Counted from the first letter of the stretch, positions 52,905 to 63,192 are shown. The stretch is 64,000 nucleotides of DNA from Lepidostoma basale (GCA_022606425.2 JAHDVF020000587.1:186001-250000), one strand, 5' to 3'. The notes: generated by a model not told the origin, from the sequence alone. A program made the numbers and translations.

Positions 52905-53165
52905 ATATCGCCTCTTTGCGAGAATAACGTGTTATCTCGAAATATTGAAAAATGAAACAAGATACCCGTCTGAAAGAGACAACGTGACAACACAATATAC
53001 CACTGTTGTGTTGTCTCTTTCCTTCATAAATTCTCTGTTTTTCACTTTAAAAATACCATGTTTTTTGTAGAAAATAAAGTTGAACACGGCGAATTTGATT
53101 ATCGAATAAAAAAAACACTTTTTTCGAAATGTCACCTTATTCTCGCAAAGAGGCGATATCAGGGA
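52905..53165. repeat. Inverted duplication around an AT-rich core
   Basis: ATATCGCCTCTTTGCGAGAA (about 52908) and its complement (about 53140-53162) flank about 210 bp, within which AAAGAGACAAC/GTTGTCTCTTT forms a second palindrome. The arms derive from the Jockey-like LINE itself. Confidence 0.55.
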
Positions 53166-53235
53166 CAAAAAGACTAACATCCTCCAGCACGCCCGAGTTC
53201 ACTAAATACCACCTGATTAATAAAATATTAAATCA

Positions 53236-53545
53236 ATTGAGGCGAGGCGAGCTAGAGATGACAGGGAATTGTTATCAACTATCAAGGTTCGAAAGATCTC
53301 ACATCTGGGTCATATACTGCCTGGGGAAAAGTACCACCTTCTCCAACTGATATTGGAGGGGAAAATTGAGGGACGCCGAGGGCCCGAAAAGAGACAAATG
53401 TCCTGGTTGCGAAACGTGAGGCAGTGGACCGGCATCCGAAGTGTTGAGGAGCTGTTCCGAGCGGCGCAGGACAGGGACAGGTTCGCCGAGGTGATCGCCA
53501 ACGTTGGGGGGACCCGACAAGGCACTTGAAAAAGAAGAAGATGTA
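53236..53545 (+). mobile_element. RTE-like LINE 3' end with GAAGAA tail
   Basis: Plus strand: MLSTIKVRKISHLGHILPGE, GKIEGRRGPEKRQMSWLRNV and ELFRAAQDRDRFAEVIANVG, then GTRQGT-stop and AAAAAGAAGAAG. Close to the 34981 copy. Confidence 0.85.
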
Positions 53546-53976
53546 TGTACTCGAAAAAAAAGCTGTTTGCAAAATCAATTTGGAACATTCGCCAACCCTC
53601 GTTTCGGGAAAGGCAGGGCCGGGGTGGGGGTGGGCGATGAATGAAATATTAATTACTACCAGGGGCGTGACAGGTCCGTAATGGGGCGGGCGAGGTGCCG
53701 ATAAAATAAAAGTTATGCGACCGGCGCGGAAAAATCGCCTGAGGGTGGTTCTATCGCATATAAACATTTCAATACCATATAATCATGCTTTAATACGACT
53801 GCAGTAGAAATATCCCGCTTTTTGAAGGGTGCGTGAATGTATGTTATTGAGTTTGTGAACTTTATTGGATAAACGGCGATGAAATTGAAAAGGGCTATAA
53901 ATTTATGCTTCATATACTCGTACATCATCAGTTATCCAAATACTATGTTCTGACTGGGGTTAGATTTGAAATAATT
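53546..53976. other. Unassigned sequence
   Basis: A GC-rich patch at 53590-53700 without a supported exon. Confidence 0.35.
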
Positions 53977-54430
53977 TAACTAACTTACTAACTAACCATC
54001 ACGCCGTCTCCGCGAAGGGGTAGGCAGATATATTTCTTTCGCTTTCTCAATTTTCATACATCGTGTCATGCACGCGCGTCGATTTCTCTGACTCCTCACA
54101 TGGCCGACATTCAATATTTGATTTATTTTATCGTGACACGTTTTCTTCTGTCTTCCTCTATTTCTGGTTCCATTTACATCATTAACATACCTGTATAATT
54201 TTTTTACCATTCTTTCTTCATTCAATCTTTCCATATGTCCAAACCATCTTAATTATTTCATTATTTTGTTTATAACACCATTCGCACCGCATTCACTTCT
54301 TATATTTTCATTCGACTCTATCATACACAGAGTATCCACACATTCGTCTAAGAGTTCTCATTTCTACTGCATTTATTCTACTTTCAGGTCGGGTCGGTAG
54401 CAGAACACTATTGTGCACTGCCATTCTAGC
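53977..54430 (-). mobile_element. TTAG-tailed LINE, 5'-truncated copy
   Basis: Minus-strand remnants MERLNEERMVKKLY, GTRNRGRQKKTCHDKINQIL and RACMTRCMK. Extends to the GAGAEVR-like region with several small deletions. Confidence 0.75.
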
Positions 54431-54479
54431 TAAACTTGAAATAAATTTGTCTACATATATGTAAAAAAAATATTGAATC

Positions 54480-54700
54480 GCTTTTTACATCATTACAGCG
54501 CGAGCCAAATCGATGTAAACGGTAAAGCTATCATATTGATTATCATGACATGTGATCGGTAGCTAATCTATCGCCATTTTATTGTCACGTGAATTCTACA
54601 CCAGACCAACGACAGTGTGACAATCACACTTCCCTCGCCGGGAATTGAACCCGGAACCTTCGGGGTGGCAGTCAATCACGTGAATTCTACACTCGATCAA
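54480..54700 (-). mobile_element. tRNA-derived SINE
   Basis: Complete in reverse: tail block TTACATCATTACAGCGCGAG (also at 55812), body with AGTGTGACAATCACACT, B-box reverse GGAATTGAACCCGG. A body scrap repeats at 54678-54700. Confidence 0.75.
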
Positions 54701-54711
54701 AATTATTACTA

Positions 54712-55190
54712 ATCTAACTAACTAACTAATCATCACGCCGTCTCCCCGAAGGGGTAGGCAGAAAGAATGGACTGTCACACTTTTCTTTCCTAACATATTT
54801 CTCTCGCTTCCGCAACATTCATACATTTTGTCATGCACGCGCATCGATTGTTCCTACTTCAGACATTGCCGCCTTTCAGTTATTGATTAATTTGGTCATG
54901 CCATGTCTTCCTTGGCCTTCTTCGACTTCTTTTCCCATTCACACTACTCGTATATATATCTTTTTAACCATTCTTCTCTCATCCATTCGTTCCACATGTC
55001 CAAACCATCTCAGTGACTGTTTCTTAATTTTATTTATCACGCATTCATCTGCCTCACATTCCCTTCTTACTTCATCATTTCTACGGCATTTATCCTCCTT
55101 TCATCCTTCTTCTGCCAATTCCAAGCTTCACTTCCATTCATAAGGATCCGGCATTAGAAATTCATTGTGCCCTGTCACCTTTGCTTCAGT
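54712..55190 (-). mobile_element. TTAG-tailed LINE, 5'-truncated copy
   Basis: (AACT)3 tail and the family sequence back to the LMYGSEAWNWQKKDE region (reverse of CTTCTGCCAATTCCAAGCTT). Frames broken. Confidence 0.75.
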
Positions 55191-55861
55191 CGATATATTT
55201 TTATTTGCGGTAATGGTTTTGAGTGCACCATTTATTAAAATATTTATGACCTTACCTTTTTTTATTCGTGTTTATTTTAGTACCTTATTTTTTTTATTTA
55301 CATTATATATAATAAATTACCAATTCTATCTATAAAAAAATTACGATCTTCTGAAAATCTACTGCAAAAAATATACCTACGGTACTCTCGATCTAGATAC
55401 GTCGTCAGATTGTTCTCAGTAAAATATCCCCATCCCCTTTGTCGCACTATTCACGCCAGTGCATTCATTTGTCACTCCTGGTAACGAGGGAACTTCACCC
55501 CTCTGCTTTTTCTTTTTTAACCTCCCATTTTTCCTTTTTCCACCCCGACTCCTCTCGCTTCAACTCCATCGCGCCACCCCACTCAACCTCCCGCCCGCTT
55601 TTCTGCACCGTCCTACTTTTTTTAAATTCTAACCCTTGCTGAGTTCGGAATCTAACTTTTAGTCAAATGTTTTATTTGACCGTGCCTTGTCGGTTTTTTG
55701 TCGTTAAGTACGATTTCGTGCACGGGTAAATACCGAGTACAACCCTAACCATTCCAATTATTAATGTATGCTTTACAATTATTATTATTATTTTGTTGAA
55801 TGGCTCTTTGCATCATTACAGCGCGAGCCAAATCGATGTAAAAGTTATAACTATGAAAATA
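55191..55861. other. Unassigned sequence; SINE tail scrap
   Basis: GCATCATTACAGCGCGAGCC at 55809 is the SINE tail block. 55440-55640 is pyrimidine-rich with no supported exon. Confidence 0.35.
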
Positions 55862-55905
55862 AATATAATTATACTTTGTATTACAACACTTTTTATTTTC
55901 ACTCA

Positions 55906-55936
55906 GACATGTTTCGGTTACAAGTAACCTTTATTA
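55906..55936 (-). ncRNA. Degenerate hammerhead motif
   Basis: TTAATAA, A, GGTTAC-TT-GTAACC stem II, GAAA, ACATGT, C. Stems kept, first core strand mutated as in 28454. Confidence 0.5.
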
Positions 55937-55952
55937 ATGTATACAATTTTAA

Positions 55953-56438
55953 CTTCTTCTTCTTCGATGGCCCTACAGCTCATATCGAGCCTTAGCCTCC
56001 AGTATTCTTCGCCTCCAACTCCTCCTGTCCTCCGCTTCGACCCTTTAATCTGACACTCTTAACAATCTTGCTCCATCTCTCCCAACTTCATCCTCCCATC
56101 GCAGCCTTGGTCGTCCAATTGGTCTTCTACCACCTGGGTGCCACTCCAGCAATCTTTTTGGGGTTCGCGATGACGGCATCCTCTGCACGTGACCGGCCCA
56201 TCTCAGTCTATTCAGTCTGACCTGTGTGGAGAGACTGGGAGCTTTGTAAATATTGTACAAGTCGTCATTATGCCGCACTCTCCAGCCTTCACCGTCATTC
56301 ACAGGCCCCAGAATTCTGCGCAGCACCCTTCTCTCAAAAGTATCCAGTCGCTCTGCGGATTTCGCTGTCATTGTCCACGCCTCATATCCATAGGTCACTA
56401 CTGTTCGGATGATTGTTTTATACAGGGTCACTTATACA
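55953..56438 (-). mobile_element. RTE-like LINE 3' end with GAAGAA tail
   Basis: Open for 128 residues on the minus strand: MTLYKTIIRTVVTYGYEAWT, SAERLDTFERRVLRRILGPV, VRLNRLRWAGHVQRMPSSRT and GRRPIGRPRLRWEDEVGRDG. A TTCTTCTTCTTCG tail. Inserted in the Penelope-like repeat. Confidence 0.85.
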
Positions 56439-56559
56439 TTAAATGGAGATCGAATTATGTATAAAAGTGGAAAGGGTATAATTAGGATTGAGGAGAGGGG
56501 AAATGTAACGGGAACATATCGAATGGAAGGGGTATAATTAGGATTGAGGAGAGGGGAGA

Positions 56560-56720
56560 TGTATAGCTATTATATTGATTCTCACGACATGTGATAGATA
56601 GCTAATCTAACGCCATTTTATTGTCACATGAATTCAACGCCAGAACAAAGGCAATGTGATAATCACACTATCATCGCCAAGAATCGAACTCGTTACCTTT
56701 AGTGTGGCACCCATAGATGT
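56560..56720 (-). mobile_element. tRNA-derived SINE, decayed
   Basis: AGAATCGAACTCGTTACCTT is a mutated B-box region. Body as in 54480. Confidence 0.65.
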
Positions 56721-56954
56721 TGCCAGGTAGTCGTCTTCATATGAATTTATCTCTTAATGTTTCGCGATATTACACGTACTCGTATATCTAAAAAAACATT
56801 AATTATATTTTTAAATCGCAGTGTCCTTGAAACCGATTCGAGCGCCATCTCTTGTTGACTTACATTACACACAATTAAACACTCGCATCACACAAAATTT
56901 GTTCACACCATTATAAATGCTAACGTCCCTAGTAATAAGATAGATATTTGGCTA

Positions 56955-57545
56955 ACATTCCAAAACAACAAATAACCAAAATTCAATCTGCGTTCAATGC
57001 AGCAGCAAGGCTCATTAAAGGCATTCTAAAAAAGTCCCATATAACAACATCTCAAAGAACTTCACTGGCTTAAAAGTCCAGAAAGAATCCAGTATAAACT
57101 CTGCTGGACAGTCTTCAAAGCGCTACATGGAATGGCACCAAGTTATATATCTGAACTCTGTATAACGGACAGCCTAAATTCACGGAAATCCACACTTCGC
57201 TCGGCGAACTCCTCAGCAATAGGAAGATTAGTTGAGCCGAAGCGTTGCCCCAGTACAAATTTCGGGGATCGAGCGTTCGCGGTAGCCGGTCCATCAGCTT
57301 GGAACAATCTCCCTTCACACCTTAGATGCATAAATGATCCGACAGATTTCAGATCTAAATTGAAAACCCATCTTTTTCATATTTCATACCCAATTTAAAC
57401 ATTTATACTTTGTTCTACTATACTTTTAAACCGATCGTTTTTTAAGCGGTCACATTTAGATTTTTAAGATTTAAAACACGTCTTAATGCGCCCTTGAGGT
57501 GATTACATCACAAAAACGGCGCTTTAAAAGTTAGCAAATTATTAT
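56955..57545 (+). mobile_element. CR1-like LINE 3' end, subfamily B, best copy
   Basis: Plus strand: QSAFNAAARLIKGILKKSHI, ELHWLKSPERIQYKLCWTVF (frameshift near 57045), then 57132-57398 open: APSYISELCITDSLNSRKST, LRSANSSAIGRLVEPKRCPS, TNFGDRAFAVAGPSAWNNLP and FRSKLKTHLFHISYPI. 3' UTR and (ATT)n follow. Confidence 0.85.
57488..57522 (+). other. Conserved 3'-terminal RNA hairpin of CR1-like LINEs
   Basis: Outer stem GCGCC/GGCGC, spacer CTTGAG, inner stem GTGAT-TAC-ATCAC, spacer AAAAAC, just before the ATT tail. Counterparts in all four subfamilies keep both stems with changed inner bases. Likely recognised by the element's reverse transcriptase (inference). Confidence 0.65.
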
Positions 57546-58312
57546 TATTTATTATTATTATTATTGGCTGTCACATTAAGAATTTATTTATGGTATATGC
57601 ATTTTTAAAGTTCATTATATTATACTTTGTTTCAAAAGTTTAAATATATTTTTCGTGTCTTGTCAGTATATCCAAAATCCTTTTGATTTTACAGATGGAA
57701 AAATGAATAAAAAATTAAGTAACTCACTTAGACATTCCGTCAAATATGTCCACTAAAGATTTTTGCGAAATTCTTATTTTGCGTGTTACATTTTTCTACT
57801 TTTCTTTCGTACATTTCGAGCGAACGCGGCTTGTCAAATACCATCATAACATCGCATGAAGTGTGTCAATTTGTTTTCATAAAATTGCCATTCTTTCATT
57901 GCCTTTGCCCCAGCGCTCTTTGGGGTAGGTACGTAACGTAATATTAACCCTACAAAGTATAACAAGAGCGCTATCAACCCTCCATTTCCCACTCGTTTAT
58001 CTGAGATGCCTTCAAAAATGATTGCTTGCTCTTCGGCGGAACGCACCCTCGTCTTATGATCTTTCTTCCTTCTCCCTGGCAAAATTTTTGCAAGGGGTAC
58101 CTTCGCTCCCCCTCTCACCCCTCACTTTGCTTACAGCGACAATGGCGTTATATTTCCGAACACTTTTATTATCTTGATTATCGCAGCGCTTCAGTTTACT
58201 AGAATTATTAAGAAACTTTTTTTAAATAAATAAAAAATTCTAAACATCCCGAAATCATCCGTTGGCAACGAAAGTTTCGATAGATATTCATTATCGTTTA
58301 AGAATTATTTCT
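57546..58312. other. Unassigned sequence
   Basis: 57834-58118 is open on the minus strand (94 codons) but with no recognised domain. Possible unique host DNA. Confidence 0.35.
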
Positions 58313-58375
58313 AACTAACTAACCATCACGCCGTCTCATCGAAGGGGTAGGCAGGAAGAATGGACTGCCACACTT
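58313..58375 (-). mobile_element. TTAG-tailed LINE terminal scrap
   Basis: CTAACTAACCATCACGCCGT and GGAAGAATGGACTGCCACAC. Confidence 0.65.
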
Positions 58376-58504
58376 AACCGTTTAAGTACCGTGATGTTTT
58401 AAGCTTAGAAACACTCACATACCGCATGTTTTGAATTATTTTACAAAATAGAGCTAATGGATTTTATGCATTATGTTTAAAGTTTACATATAAAATAATA
58501 TATC

Positions 58505-58975
58505 AAGCAAAAGAAGGATGAAAGTAGAATAAATAAATGAGATCTCTTAGACGAATCTGTGAATACTCTGTGTATGATAGAAACATGTGTGTATGATAAA
58601 AACAGAAGTGTATGATGAAAACATAAGAAGTGAATGCGGTGCGAATGATGGTGTCATGAACAAAATAATGAAAGGATCATTAAGATGGTTTGGACATATG
58701 GAAAGAATGAATGAAGAAAGAATGGTAAAAAATATATATGTTAATGATGTAAATGGAACCAGAAATAGAGGAAGACCGAGGAAAACGTGGCACGATCAAA
58801 TAAATCAAATATTATATGTCGGCCATGTGAGGGGTCAGAGAAATCGACGCGCGTGCATGACACGATGTATGAATGTTGAGGTATCGAGAGAAATATGTCA
58901 GGAAAGAAAAATGTGGCAGTCCATTCTTTCTGCCTACCCCTTCGGGGAGACGGCGTGATGGTTAGTTAGTTAGTT
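58505..58975 (+). mobile_element. TTAG-tailed LINE, 5'-truncated copy
   Basis: Open for 123 residues (58587-58958): IRSECGANDGVMNKIMKGSL, RWFGHMERMNEERMVKNIYV, RGRPRKTWHDQINQILYVGH and LSAYPFGETA-stop. (TTAG)3 tail. A 20-bp local duplication of TGTGTATGAT units at 58570-58615. Confidence 0.85.
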
Positions 58976-59309
58976 ATGATATATCAAGTTTTCATTTTTA
59001 CAAGTTGCATTATCGATATTTTGTCATTTGATTTTTCTTTCAGGGTTGCCACAAGAATAAATAAATATAATTAATGTTTATTGAAAGCAAACATAAAAAA
59101 AATATAATTATAATTATTAACTTAAACTATGGTACATTCCGTTTTGAAACAATTATGAATTTAAATCGCTTTCCCCTGTCCTCTATAACAAACTAAGAAT
59201 GCTCTGTAGTTTTTCAGGTATGCGTGATTGAATTTACTCGTACGCTTTGAGCGTTTGAGCACAATATGTTCACAAAGGTATTTTAATTGCATTAACTGTT
59301 CAACCGCTG
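58976..59309. other. Unassigned AT-rich sequence
   Basis: No recognised feature. Confidence 0.35.
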
Positions 59310-59412
59310 TTCACAATGGTGTTCTGGTCCCAACCCTTATATATGGAAGCAAAGCATGGAACTAGCAGAATTAATATATGTGATAGAACGATTTACGACA
59401 GAATCTCAATAT
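59310..59412 (+). mobile_element. TTAG-family LINE scrap
   Basis: GTGTTCTGGTCCCAACCCTT (VLVPTLIYGSKAWN) with an internal deletion, then TIYDRIS-like. Ends at the foldback. Confidence 0.6.
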
Positions 59413-59625
59413 GAAATGAATCCACTAATTTAAAAAAAATTAATAATCCACTAATTATAAAAAAAATAAAAATAAAAAACTCATCTTTCAAAGGATATCT
59501 ACATCTTCAGGTGTAAAAATGTAATAATATATTATTATTTTTATTTATTTTATTTTTACACATGAAGATGGGGTATCCTCCAAAACATGTCGTGTTTTTT
59601 TAATAATTAGTTTTTTTAATAATAA
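59413..59625. repeat. Foldback repeat with two hammerhead-like motifs
   Basis: Minus (about 59480-59510): CTGAAGA, T, weak stem II, GAAA, then GATGAG. Plus (59571-59591): ATGAAGA, T, GGGG/CCTCC, AAAA, ACATGT, C. The arms include CCACTAATT and AATTAGT. Both cores are damaged. Confidence 0.5.
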
Positions 59626-59902
59626 ATGCGATAGAGATGAGGTCCCAAAGACGTTTGTGTGGTAGAACGATATACGAATCAAATGCTGATATAATAAAGG
59701 AATATAGAGCGGAAGAAGGTATTATGAACAAAATTATGAAAGGATCGCTGCGTTGGTTCGGACATATGAAGCGCATGGATGGAGAAAGAATGGTTAAAAA
59801 AACAAACGTTAACGATGTAATTGGAGTACGGAGTTGTGGTAGACCGAGAAAAACATGGTATGACCGAATTAATCAAATTTTAAAGGTTGGTCATGCTAGA
59901 AC
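59626..59902 (+). mobile_element. TTAG-family LINE internal fragment
   Basis: MRSQRRLCGRTIYES, RAEEGIMNKIMKGSLRWFGH and RPRKTWYDRINQILKVGHA. GTTT-tail subfamily sequence; joined tail-to-tail to the next copy. Confidence 0.75.
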
Positions 59903-60195
59903 TAACTAACTAACCATCACGCCGTTTCCCCGGAGGGGAAGGCAGAGAGGATGGATCGCCACATTGTTCTATCCTGACATAACTCTCGCGACTCTTCTAC
60001 ATTCACACATCGCGACATGCACACTCGTCGATTGTTCCTACTTCGAACATGACCGCCTTTCAGTAATTGATTAATTTGGTCATTCCATGTCTTCCTTGGT
60101 CTTCCTCGACTTATTTTTCTATTCAAACTACTTGTATATATCTTTTTAACCATTCTTCCCTCATCCATTCGTTCCATACGTCCAAACCACCTTTC
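59903..60195 (-). mobile_element. TTAG-tailed LINE, 5'-truncated copy
   Basis: Open for 86 residues: MERMDEGRMVKKIYTSSLNR, RGRPRKTWNDQINQLLKGGH, then LSAFPSGETA-stop. AACTAACTAACC tail at 59901. Confidence 0.8.
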
Positions 60196-60351
60196 TAACT
60201 TATTTTAGACTTCTTTTGGCCATCTCTGCCAACCTACTAATAATAAAGCCATATAACTTCGCGGAATTGCAAATCAAACATGTCCTCACCGCCCTGAAAA
60301 CCCTTAAAATGCAGGGCATCAATTAAGAGAGACAATTCAAGTAAAAAAAAA

Positions 60352-60492
60352 ACATTTTAGTGACCCATCATGTTAGAAATCGGAGGAATCTTGTAAGAAT
60401 GAGAAGGAAGTTAGAGGGGTGTGTCAGGATAGAGTAGTGTGGCGGTCCATTCTCTCTGCCTAAATGGGAAACGGCGTGATGGTTTGTTTCTG
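60352..60492 (+). mobile_element. TTAG-family LINE terminal piece, GTTT tail
   Basis: GTGTGTCAGGATAGAGTAGT and a GGTTTGTTTCTGTTGTTG tail. Confidence 0.65.
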
Positions 60493-60944
60493 TTGTTGTT
60501 GTTGTCAACTGCAAAGTACTGACAATTTATCGGCGGGTGTTCGGACATGGCTACCAGCCGCGCAAATTGAAATTAGAATTTAGTTATCGGCTGAAATAAT
60601 TGGGGCACTTTGGACTCCGTTTGCCGCTCGACGTCCCTAGCCGAGTGACACTTGATTACCCCACGGCGTTTCATGGGATGTTATTAATGCGGGTAGGCGC
60701 CCACCCTCCCTCTCGGCGGCTCTGCCTTAATGAGCCCGCTGTATTATGGGAGCGCCCCGGATCTAACGCAGGGCCGAATTTATGTTTCAAATACTTCAAA
60801 CAATTAATGGTAAACTGATTAAATGATTTTCTAGACAACGCCAGAAGAATACTTCTCCAATTTTTATGCTTTTTTAAACTTGGAATATATAAATATATAA
60901 ATTTTAATGGCTTTTTTAAACTTGCAAATATTGGTAACATTCAT
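60493..60944. other. Unassigned sequence
   Basis: GC-rich at 60600-60770 with a 72-codon open frame but no known domain or clear splice sites. CTTTTTTAAACTTG(G/C)A is duplicated at 60869 and 60910. Confidence 0.4.
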
Positions 60945-61378
60945 AGAAAATGCAGTAGAAATGAGATCTCTTCGACGAATGTGTGGATACTCTGTGTATG
61001 ATAGAGTGTCGAATGAAAATATAAGAAGTGAATGAGGTGCGAATGATGGTGTTATGAACAAAATAATGAAAGGATCATTAAGATGGTTTGGACATATGGA
61101 AAGAATGAATGAAGAAAGAATGGTAAAAAAGTTATATGTTAACAATGTAAATGGAACCAGAAATAGAGGAAGACCGGGAAAACGTGGCACGATCAAATAA
61201 ATCAAATATTGAATGTCGGCCATGTGAGGAGTCAGAGAAATCGACGCGCGTGCATGACACGATGTATGAATGTTGAGGAAGCGAGAGAAATATGTCAGGG
61301 AACAAAAGTGTGGCATTTTATTCTTTCTGCCTACCCCTTCTGGGAGACGGCGTGATGGTTAGCTAGTTAGTTAGTTAT
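60945..61378 (+). mobile_element. TTAG-tailed LINE, 5'-truncated copy
   Basis: AVEMRSLRRMCGYSVYDRVS, then a stop (SE-stop-GANDGV), MNKIMKGSLRWFGHMERMNE, a one-base deletion in the KTW region, and SAYPFW-ETA. (TTAG)3 tail. Confidence 0.8.
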
Positions 61379-61399
61379 GTAAGTGCATTTTAAATAATA

Positions 61400-61655
61400 A
61401 TTAAATAAAATGATTTGACTTCAACTTTTGTCTTTATTTTGACAGTGACCGGTTTCGCCAGGCTCGCTGGCATCGACAGACTGATGATACTGTTGCAAAC
61501 TGAGTCCTTTATATACATGCATATCAGGGGTGGTAAACAAGATTGTATACAAAAATAATCTTGAAATAATTATGTCAAATTTACAGAATTTTAAATATAG
61601 GTATTAAACTTATTTAAGAAAATTCGTAAAAAAAGAAGATATTTTATTATAATAC
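61400..61655 (-). repeat. Hammerhead repeat, ACCGGT family
   Basis: Aligns with 39735-39990. It carries the better preserved core of the two. Confidence 0.6.
61447..61479 (-). ncRNA. Hammerhead-like motif, ACCGGT stem III
   Basis: CTGTCGA (A6 changed to T), T, perfect stem II GCCAG-CGAGC-CTGGC, GAAA, palindromic ACCGGT, C. Flanks CAGT and ACTG form a perfect 4-bp stem I. Confidence 0.6.
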
Positions 61656-61662
61656 TAGCTGA

Positions 61663-61720
61663 CCCGGCAACGCTTCGCTATTGCTAAATTCGAGTACATA
61701 AATAAACCCAATATATATTC
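61663..61720 (+). repeat. CTAGCTGACCCGGCAACG dispersed insect repeat
   Basis: ACTAGCTGACCCGGCAACGC followed by TTCGCTATTGCTAAATT. I recognise the CTAGCTGACCCGGC start as a widespread insect repeat, from memory. Family not assigned. Confidence 0.45.
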
Positions 61721-61990
61721 AACAAATACAATTAAAGTTCAATAACAATTCGTTTATTTATTGGATTAAATGCCATGTGTATGGATGCAAAAATGTGTGT
61801 CTATATCTTTAAAACAAAGTTTCAATCCAAGCAAACTCGCTGTGAATTATAAACTTGAATACATATTACTAAGGTAATTGAAAAACTATTTTTTGAATAT
61901 TTTATATGAAATTTAATAATCAAATAAACAATATTATCTCACATTTGCAGAAAACATTCATTATATTAAAGAAACAAAACTCTTGATTTT

Positions 61991-62080
61991 GTTGTCCATG
62001 AAATTCACATCAGAGCCAATAAAGTAAGTTTCTACGATCGTGATTTCGGCACTGCGAGTCCGCTGGCGTGGAATAGTAAT
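61991..62080 (-). mobile_element. CR1-like LINE fragment, subfamily A
   Basis: ATCAGAGCCAATAAAGTAAG...CGCTGGCGTGGAATAG is the SFYDRDFGTASPLAWN region read on the other strand; truncated both sides. Confidence 0.55.
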
Positions 62081-62290
62081 ATAGATGATAATACTACAAA
62101 AGCCTCCCTTCCCGACTTCCACAACTGTATCCCTCGCCGCTCTGCGCCATTGACCTCCTGCCACTCGTTTAATGTCATCAGACCATCTTGCTTGTGATCT
62201 GCCAGAATTTGTGTAGCTGTTTCTCTTTCGCCACTCCAGGCCAGAAGATCTTATCACCCGTTGTCCTTGCTTTATGACCGATCCCATTCC
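62081..62290 (-). mobile_element. RTE-like LINE fragment
   Basis: Minus strand: GSVIKQGQRVIRSSGLEWRK, ARWSDDIKRVAGGQWRRAAR. Matches the RWSDDIKRVAG-type end common in insect RTE proteins (from memory). Confidence 0.65.
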
Positions 62291-62554
62291 ATTTAAACAT
62301 TAGTTATTTTACACGCTGCATCGGCAACTTTGGTCCGATCCTTGATTCATCAATTTTGGGCCCTGGAATTAAAAAAAAAAAAATTTGAATTGCCATAAGG
62401 CGGACACCGAAGAGACGCATAAGGCAAAATTTAAATTTCCATACAATGAATGAATTACAACTGTTTTTCACTTGTTTGCTGAAGATATTCTTCATATAAA
62501 AGGCAGTTCATGCTATATGCATAATAATAATAATAATAATTAGGCTAATTTGTC

Positions 62555-62756
62555 AAATTAACTAACTAACTAACTAACCATCACGCCGTCTCCCCGAAAG
62601 TGTAAGCAGAGAGAATGGACTGTCACACTTTTACTGATGCGGCACTCCATCCTTCTCTTTTCGCCCCGCGGGAGGCGCGGTGTGATGGGTTGCGAACCTC
62701 ATCGCCACCAATAGGCATCTCCCGCGCACACTTCGATCGTCCAACACCCACAAAAT
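62555..62756 (-). mobile_element. Chimeric SINE-like unit with a LINE-derived tail
   Basis: Reverse-oriented copy of 15693-15892: (AACT)4 tail, about 70 bp of LINE 3' end, then the GC-rich head ending near CGATCGTCCAACACC. The head-LINE junction is the same in both. Confidence 0.65.
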
Positions 62757-63192
62757 AAATCTAAAACAAATAATATAAAATACAATGATATAAAATAAAA
62801 TAACAAAATAAAAATAATTTTACACAAAATGTTCTTTTTAGACGGTGCACATATTGTCTATTTAATTTATAATATGTTCCACGTATCCACTGTTTTTTAA
62901 TTTAGCACATAATGTAATAACACATAATGTTTTTTTCGATGTTGCACATGTTGACTTGGACGATCCGGACATTTGTGTTTATTTAATTTATGTTACACGT
63001 ATCCACCATTTTTTAAATTATCTGTAGTAAGGCACTTAACCAGCAAGAACTTGAAAATAATATTGAAGAAATGATTCAAATTGTCATTGGAACAAATGAA
63101 AAATTTATTTCTACACCTGTCAAAATTCTTTACAAAAACGATAAAACTAATAAAACCTTTTAATCTGATTAATTTGTCAAATTAATTAAACT
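62757..63192. other. Unassigned AT-rich sequence
   Basis: TTTTTAATTTA/TTACACGTATCCAC blocks are repeated at 62880-62900 and 62995-63012. AATCTGATTAATTTGTC and its complement surround 63160-63200. No gene. Confidence 0.4.

Larger units (their letters stand above)
52235..53210 (-). mobile_element. Jockey-like LINE 3' end with nested insertions
   Basis: Pieces 52235-52329 and 52702-52930 join to the family 3' UTR and C-terminus (antisense of VGRAISLLNAVSEEIDVF-like). A plus-strand RTE copy and an inverted-repeat insertion interrupt it, and the family resumes to about 53203. Confidence 0.65.
55862..56560 (-). repeat. Penelope-like repeat split by an RTE copy
   Basis: 55862-55952 and 56439-56560 together match 28425-28830 (ACTTTGTATTACAACA, hammerhead remnant, CACTTATA, duplicated GGTATAATTAGGATTGAGGA). 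Confidence 0.6.

Noticed and set aside
53282..53767. A 161-codon open frame on the minus strand
   Set aside because: Antisense of the RTE-like LINE at 53236-53545, continued into GC-rich unique sequence. No domain.
57834..58118. A 94-codon minus-strand frame in apparently unique sequence
   Set aside because: No family recognised and no clear start context or splice sites. Left as unassigned.
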